Below the pieces are notes generated by a model that saw only the letters and a program-made list of their open reading frames with translations, searched no databases and was not told where the DNA came from. DNA of 64,000 nt from Qipengyuania aestuarii (GTDB lineage: Bacteria > Pseudomonadota > Alphaproteobacteria > Sphingomonadales > Sphingomonadaceae). The translations under genes and the position numbers were made by a program. Of the stretch, positions 59,694 through 64,000 are shown in pieces. Position 1 is the first letter of the stretch; each line of letters begins with the position of its first letter. The stretch covers positions 496,001-560,000 of the forward strand of contig NZ_JAIGNP010000001.1 of the NCBI RefSeq assembly GCF_019711535.1, given 5' to 3'.

Positions 59694-61802
59694 ATGAGGC
59701 TTTCGCTTTTGGCGACCACCGCGCAGATCGCATTACTGAGCGCGGCTCCGGCTTACGCGCAATCGGCGCAGACTGGCGATCCGGAAGACCAGCGCGAAGA
59801 AACCACGATCATCGTAACGGGCGCGCTATCCGATTTCGGTGCGACCAAGTCCGATAAACCGATCATGGAAACAGCCCGTTCGATCTCCATCGAAACCGCG
59901 CGCGATTTCCAGGAAAAGGGCGCTCAATCGCTGGACGATGTCCTCACCTATTCCGCTGGCGTCACCGCCGAACCCTTCGGCTTTTCCACGAGGGGCGATT
60001 TCGCCCAGGTCCGCGGCCTCGATGCGCCCGAATACCGCGATAATCTCCAGTATCTCTTCGGCTATTACAATAACACCCGCCAGGACATTTACACGCTGGA
60101 GCAGGTCGAAGTGCTGAAAGGCCCGGCCTCCGTCCTGTACGGTGCGGGATCGCCCGGCGGCATCATCAATGTCGTCACCAAGCGCCCCCACGGCACCAGC
60201 GAAGGCGAAGTCCGCGTCGATTACGGCAGTTTCGACCGCAAGCAGATCGCCACGGACATCAACATTGCCATTCCGGGCGCCGAAGACAGCGCGCAGTTCC
60301 GCTTCGTAGGTCTGCTGCGCGATTCCGATACGCAGATCAAAGAGGTTTCGGACGACAAGCTGGTCATCGCACCGGCCTTCACCGCCCGCCCCGCTCCCGG
60401 CACCGAGATCACGATCCTGGCCAACTATTCCGACCAGAATTCGGATACGGCGCACCAGTTTCTTCCGGTGACAGGCACCCTCTTTGAAGGCGCCAGCGGC
60501 GAGAAAATCGATCCCTACAGCTATCACGGCGCACCAGGCTTCAACGCCTACGATACCGAAAGCCTGGCGCTTACCCTGATCGCAGAGCAGCAGATCAACA
60601 GAATCTTCTCGGTCGAAGGCGTCGCACGTTATCTCGATACCCATGCCGATTATCGGCAGGCCTGGATTTCCTTCCGCGGAAATGGCGTGCCCCGCATCGA
60701 TGCCGAGGGCAATGGCGGCTGGACCTTCTATCTCGCCGACAATCGCAGCGAACAGATGGCCTTCGACGTCCGTGCCCGCGCCGACTTCACCACTGGTCCG
60801 ATCGAGCATGAATTGCTGGCAGGCGTTCAGTATCAGGACGTGTTCACCGATTCCGATACGGCATATCTCGCGGACCTCGGCACTCTGAACGCCTTCGATC
60901 CGCAGTATGCCGGCGTGCCGACCGTGGCCGAGGTCGAAAGCATGAAGGGCGATGGCCCGCGCAACTATGTAAAATCCACAGGCTATTACATCTCGAACCA
61001 GATGAGCCTCGGCAATCTGGTGGCCAATGCGGGCGTGCGCTTCGACAATGTGACCAACCGCGTGGAAAACGGCAGCCGCCAGGAAGATGATGCCACCAGC
61101 TTCAGCGTCGGCGTGCTCTGGCGCGGTCCTGCAGGCATTTCGCCCTACGCCAGCTATGCCGAAAGCTTCGAGCCCGTAGTCGGGATCGACACGCTGACCA
61201 ATGAACAGCTGCTTCCCCAGGAAGGACGGCAATATGAAGTCGGCATCAAGTACCAGCCGCGCGGCGTCAACGCGCTGGTGACACTAAGCGCGTTCGATAT
61301 CGAGGTGTCCAACCTGCCCAACCCCAATTCGCTTGTCGGCGGGGACAGCCAGCAGGAAGGCGTCTCGAAGGTGCGCGGCGTGGAGCTCGAAGCCAATGCG
61401 CTGGTCGGCGGGCTGCGGCTGGACGGCAATGTCAGCTATCTTGATACCAAGGATCCCGACGGATACCGCCTGACGTCGATTGCCGACTGGCAGGCCTCGC
61501 TCTTCGCTCTCTACAATTTCACCGGAGCGTTGGACGGGTTTTCGCTGGGCGGCGGCGTTCGCTATGTGGGCGGGAACGAGAGCAACGGCCTTTCCGCCAT
61601 CGAAGGCAGCCTGCTGACCTACCGGGTCGATGGCCACACCGTCGGCGACCTTTCGGCAGGCTACGATTTCGGCCCGTTCGAGCTTCGGCTGACCGCCCGT
61701 AACGTGACGAATGAGGAATATTTCTCCGTCTGTCTCGTCCGGGGCGATTGTTATCCGGGCGAAAAACGCAGCATCAACGGCTCGCTGGCGTATAAGTTCT
61801 GA
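59694..61802 (+). CDS. TonB-dependent siderophore receptor
   Basis: A 702-residue outer-membrane receptor. Signal peptide M-R-L-S-L-L-A-T-T-A-Q-I-A-L-L-S ends after A-Y-A. The plug domain contains S-L-D-D-V-L-T-Y-S-A-G-V and the box V-E-V-L-K-G-P-A-S-V-L-Y-G-A-G-S-P-G, typical of the ferrichrome/ferric-hydroxamate group of siderophore receptors. The barrel ends with N-G-S-L-A-Y-K-F, a terminal Phe as expected. The ATG at 59694 follows AGGGAA. The Fur box upstream and a PepSY protein downstream support iron uptake. Confidence 0.95.
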   Translation: MRLSLLATTAQIALLSAAPAYAQSAQTGDPEDQREETTIIVTGALSDFGATKSDKPIMETARSISIETARDFQEKGAQSLDDVLTYSAGVTAEPFGFSTRGDFAQVRGLDAPEYRDNLQYLFGYYNNTRQDIYTLEQVEVLKGPASVLYGAGSPGGIINVVTKRPHGTSEGEVRVDYGSFDRKQIATDINIAIPGAEDSAQFRFVGLLRDSDTQIKEVSDDKLVIAPAFTARPAPGTEITILANYSDQNSDTAHQFLPVTGTLFEGASGEKIDPYSYHGAPGFNAYDTESLALTLIAEQQINRIFSVEGVARYLDTHADYRQAWISFRGNGVPRIDAEGNGGWTFYLADNRSEQMAFDVRARADFTTGPIEHELLAGVQYQDVFTDSDTAYLADLGTLNAFDPQYAGVPTVAEVESMKGDGPRNYVKSTGYYISNQMSLGNLVANAGVRFDNVTNRVENGSRQEDDATSFSVGVLWRGPAGISPYASYAESFEPVVGIDTLTNEQLLPQEGRQYEVGIKYQPRGVNALVTLSAFDIEVSNLPNPNSLVGGDSQQEGVSKVRGVELEANALVGGLRLDGNVSYLDTKDPDGYRLTSIADWQASLFALYNFTGALDGFSLGGGVRYVGGNESNGLSAIEGSLLTYRVDGHTVGDLSAGYDFGPFELRLTARNVTNEEYFSVCLVRGDCYPGEKRSINGSLAYKF

Positions 61803-62374
61803 TGCTCGGTCAAGGGCTTATCTGGTTCGCTCTCGCGCTTTCCGTTTTAGGAATCGTGATCCTGCGCGTGTCGTGGGGGCGGACCGGAAGGTCTTCGACG
61901 CTCAACACCCTCGGCTGGGGCACGGTCGTTCTGGCCGTGCTCGCGGCCGGGGCGCACTCCGGCGCATGGGGTATCGCCAATGTCAGCCTTTGCGCCATGG
62001 CAGCGGCAGGGGTATTCCTCCTGCTCGATGCCGCCAAACCCTTGGCAAAGAGGAAGAAATCGGCCCCGAAAGTCCGCAGCCTTCCTGCGGCCAGACGATC
62101 CACCGGCAAGGCCTTGGCCACCTTCCTCATCGCCGGTCCGCTCTCTCTCCTCGCCAGCCTCGTGATCGCGCTGGCCCTCCGCGACCTCATTGCGGCCACC
62201 GGCGGCTCTGAAGCCAATGCGAATGTGACCGTGCTCGCCTTCGTCCCGCTCGCCTGGCCCCTCCTCTCCTTCGCCGTCCTCACCATGAGGTCGCGCATGA
62301 GACAATTTGCTTGGCTTTCAGCGCCCGCGCTCGCCTGCCTCCCACTGGTTCTGGTCCAGGGAGCGGTGATATGA
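61802..62374 (+). CDS. Membrane protein of the siderophore-uptake operon
   Basis: A 190-residue protein with about five hydrophobic helices and a Lys/Arg-rich cytoplasmic loop near residues 80-100. I recognise no named family; small membrane proteins of this kind are often found between TonB siderophore receptors and PepSY proteins in sphingomonads. The ATG at 61802 shares a base with the receptor's TGA, and its stop overlaps the PepSY start by 4 bases. Translation of all three is likely coupled. A role in the inner-membrane step of iron release is a guess. Confidence 0.82.
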   Translation: MLGQGLIWFALALSVLGIVILRVSWGRTGRSSTLNTLGWGTVVLAVLAAGAHSGAWGIANVSLCAMAAAGVFLLLDAAKPLAKRKKSAPKVRSLPAARRSTGKALATFLIAGPLSLLASLVIALALRDLIAATGGSEANANVTVLAFVPLAWPLLSFAVLTMRSRMRQFAWLSAPALACLPLVLVQGAVI

Positions 62375-63657
62375 GAAAGGATGCCGAGAACGGTCTGGTC
62401 CAGCGAAGCCTGGCGGCGCATTCCACCATCGGCCTGATCTGCTGTGCCTTGCTCTATCTGATCTGCGTCAGCGGCACCGCACTCGTCCTCTACGAGGAGT
62501 GGCAGAGGCTCGAACAGCCGGGCGCGCCGGAAATGGCGACGATCGCTCCAGCCAGCGTCCAGCGGGCAGCGCAGAACGTGCTGCAGCGGGAAGAAGGCTC
62601 TCCGACCACCACCCATCTCTATGTTCATCTGCCGGTGCCATCGCTGCCCCGTACGACAGTGACGACCGACACGCAGGCCTTTCATGTCGACGGGGACGGC
62701 GCGGTCGTCGAGCCCGAAGAGAATGCCTGGGCTGAGTTCCTTCTTGCACTCCATTACCGGCTCAACCTGCCCGCAACCATCGGCATGACCCTAGTGGGCG
62801 CGTTCGGCGCCATGATCGTTGCTCTCAGCGTCTCGGGAATACTGGCGCATCCGCGCATCTTCCGGGACGCCTTCCGTCTGCGTGCCCGTCGCTGGGACGA
62901 AGTGGCAACCGTGGACTGGCACAACCGGCTTGCGGTTTGGACCCTGCCCTTCGCATTGGCGATTGCGCTGACTGGATCGGTCATCGGGTTGTTCTACGTG
63001 ACTGCAGGCGGCCTGGCCTACGCAGGGTACGAAGGCGACAGCGAAGCCGCCATCGCGCCGATTTTCGGCGACGAGCCTGCCGAGAACGCGGCACCTGCGC
63101 CTGTCGCCAATCTGGTCCCCGCACTTGAATATATGGCGCGCGAATTCCCGGAGGTACGGCCTTCCTACGTCATACTCCACGATCCCGGCACGGTCGGCCA
63201 GCATGTCCAGATTGTCGGCCTTCATCCGCAGCGCCTGATCTTCGGCGAATACTATGCCTTCGACGCCAACGGGCGGTTTCATGGCACAGCCGGCCTTGCC
63301 GACGGTGAAATCGGCCAGCAACTGGCGGCGTCGGTCTATAATCTGCATTTTGGCAACTTCGGCGGATTGCCGGTCAAGATCGCCTATATTCTGTTCGGGC
63401 TAGCGCTCTGCATCGTCGTCGCGACAGGGACCTTCATCTGGCTCAACAAGCGAGAGCGACAAGGCTCGGGCGCGCCTCTTTTGCGGGCGGGCTGGTGGGG
63501 GCTGGTCGTTGGTGTACCGGCAGGCTTGGTCACCACACTCGCTGTACGCCTCGTCATCGGGAATGAGGTGGCTTTCGTGCCGATCTACTGGGCGACTTGC
63601 CTGCTTGTGCTGGTTGGTTTTGTTTCCCGCGAACTGGCGCAGAAACGCCAGAATTGA
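62371..63657 (+). CDS. PepSY-associated transmembrane protein (iron reductase-like)
   Basis: A 428-residue inner-membrane protein of the PepSY-TM family. A first transmembrane helix (R-S-L-A-A-H-S-T-I-G-L-I-C-C-A-L-L) is followed by a periplasmic region, further paired helices with conserved His (A-L-H-Y-R-L-N-L and V-D-W-H-N-R-L-A-V), and more helices at the end. Members help reduce or release iron from ferri-siderophores in the periplasm and may bind heme through those histidines. The ATG at 62371 overlaps the preceding stop by 4 bases. Confidence 0.9.
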   Translation: MRKDAENGLVQRSLAAHSTIGLICCALLYLICVSGTALVLYEEWQRLEQPGAPEMATIAPASVQRAAQNVLQREEGSPTTTHLYVHLPVPSLPRTTVTTDTQAFHVDGDGAVVEPEENAWAEFLLALHYRLNLPATIGMTLVGAFGAMIVALSVSGILAHPRIFRDAFRLRARRWDEVATVDWHNRLAVWTLPFALAIALTGSVIGLFYVTAGGLAYAGYEGDSEAAIAPIFGDEPAENAAPAPVANLVPALEYMAREFPEVRPSYVILHDPGTVGQHVQIVGLHPQRLIFGEYYAFDANGRFHGTAGLADGEIGQQLAASVYNLHFGNFGGLPVKIAYILFGLALCIVVATGTFIWLNKRERQGSGAPLLRAGWWGLVVGVPAGLVTTLAVRLVIGNEVAFVPIYWATCLLVLVGFVSRELAQKRQN

Positions 63658-63728
63658 TTGCAAGAGTTTTCCTTCGCAAGCATCAAAGTCGCCAAGGGAC
63701 ATCGCGCCTTATGTAACCGTGCCGGTCG

Positions 63729-64000
63729 CTACTTGCGATTGCGATTGGCCGTCATGGGATCTGGCTTTTTGGGCGGCTTCCACTCTGGCGGAGGAACCGG
63801 CCTTTGCCGGCTCGTGCCCAGCCCCATCGCTCCCGGTCGCTGACGCGCGAGGCCGCTCGTGTCTGCCTCGGCAGCCGCTTCAGCATCCGCTCCGCCGCGC
63901 ATCAGATTGATCCGATCGCGGATGCGCCGTGCCTCCTCGAAATCGAGAGCATCTGCGGCCGCCTGCATGTCACGCTGAAGATCTTCGACAGTCTTTTCCA
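63729..64000 (-). CDS. uvrB: Excinuclease ABC subunit B, C-terminal part (partial)
   Basis: The right edge cuts this minus-strand gene, leaving about 90 C-terminal residues. A UVR motif is recognisable: V-E-D-L-Q-R-D-M-Q-A-A-A-D-A-L-D-F-E-E-A followed by R-R-I-R-D-R-I-N-L, the helical hairpin by which UvrB contacts UvrC. The basic, proline-rich tail after it (P-P-P-E-W-K-P-P) is like that of sphingomonad UvrB proteins. The helicase part lies beyond the window, so identification as UvrB and not another UVR protein rests on this tail. Confidence 0.8.
   Translation of the reverse strand, partial: EKTVEDLQRDMQAAADALDFEEARRIRDRINLMRGGADAEAAAEADTSGLARQRPGAMGLGTSRQRPVPPPEWKPPKKPDPMTANRNRK

Noticed and set aside
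59826..61232. 468-codon frame antisense to the TonB receptor
   Set aside because: Shadow frame; receptor motifs are clear on the plus strand.

Overview
The window looks like a chromosomal segment of an alphaproteobacterium, most likely Sphingomonadales and probably the Erythrobacteraceae (Erythrobacter or a close relative). The reasons are high GC, tightly overlapping operons with ATGA/GTGA/TTGA junctions, frequent GTG starts, and marker content: a tyrosine-substituted DivL kinase beside tsaE, alphaproteobacterial AddAB, AmgK-MurU recycling, and an XerD-AccA neighbourhood. I see no prophage, insertion sequence, transposase, CRISPR array or rRNA. The assignment is inferred from gene content and was not confirmed by a search.

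Layout. 1-0.5 kb: a cobalamin riboswitch on the minus strand reading into a gene cut by the left edge. 0.5-2.2 kb: GNAT, LysR and thioredoxin. 2.2-13.2 kb: a very tight minus-strand operon, divL-tsaE-amgK-murU-addB-addA, combining cell-cycle signalling, tRNA t6A synthesis, peptidoglycan recycling and double-strand-break repair. 13.3-16.5 kb: ahcY, a secreted hypothetical, a peroxiredoxin and a small HTH protein. 16.7-21.8 kb: a TPR-GGDEF diguanylate cyclase, a hemerythrin-phospholipase D-folE operon and a small zincin. 21.9-24.6 kb: tRNA-Arg(ACG), MutT, two Flp pilins and an M48 lipoprotein protease. 24.7-30.7 kb: a small membrane protein, a 611-residue unknown, xerD and accA, divergent from aroK-aroB-GNAT.

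30.7-41.9 kb is a propionyl-CoA to succinyl-CoA cluster: pccB, methylmalonyl-CoA epimerase, methylmalonyl-CoA mutase and pccA, with biotin synthase embedded and an S9 peptidase between pccB and the epimerase. Biotin (PccA) and cobalamin (mutase) are its cofactors. 42-46.4 kb: a lipoprotein, a structured leader with an 18-codon ORF and a strong terminator upstream of ilvE, then LysR divergent from pirin and azoreductase. 46.4-51.9 kb: an NAD synthetase with an N-terminal helix-turn-helix-like extension, an HWE-type histidine kinase, topoisomerase IB and a YghU-like GST. 51.9-56.1 kb: tRNA-Gln(UUG), then a secreted GH3 glycosidase coupled to a GntP permease behind a LacI-type operator. 56.2-59.5 kb: enoyl-CoA hydratase, FAS1-like dehydratase and a methylsuccinyl-CoA-dehydrogenase-like flavoprotein. 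59.6-63.7 kb: a Fur-box-preceded TonB receptor, a membrane protein and a PepSY protein. The right edge cuts uvrB.

Most of the window is ordinary core genome. The best leads for something undescribed are the HTH-NadE fusion with a hairpin over its ribosome-binding site, the ilvE leader whose 18-codon ORF has a Shine-Dalgarno complementary to the whole 16S tail, the Mcd-like three-gene operon, and the 44-residue membrane protein coupled to a 611-residue unknown envelope protein.
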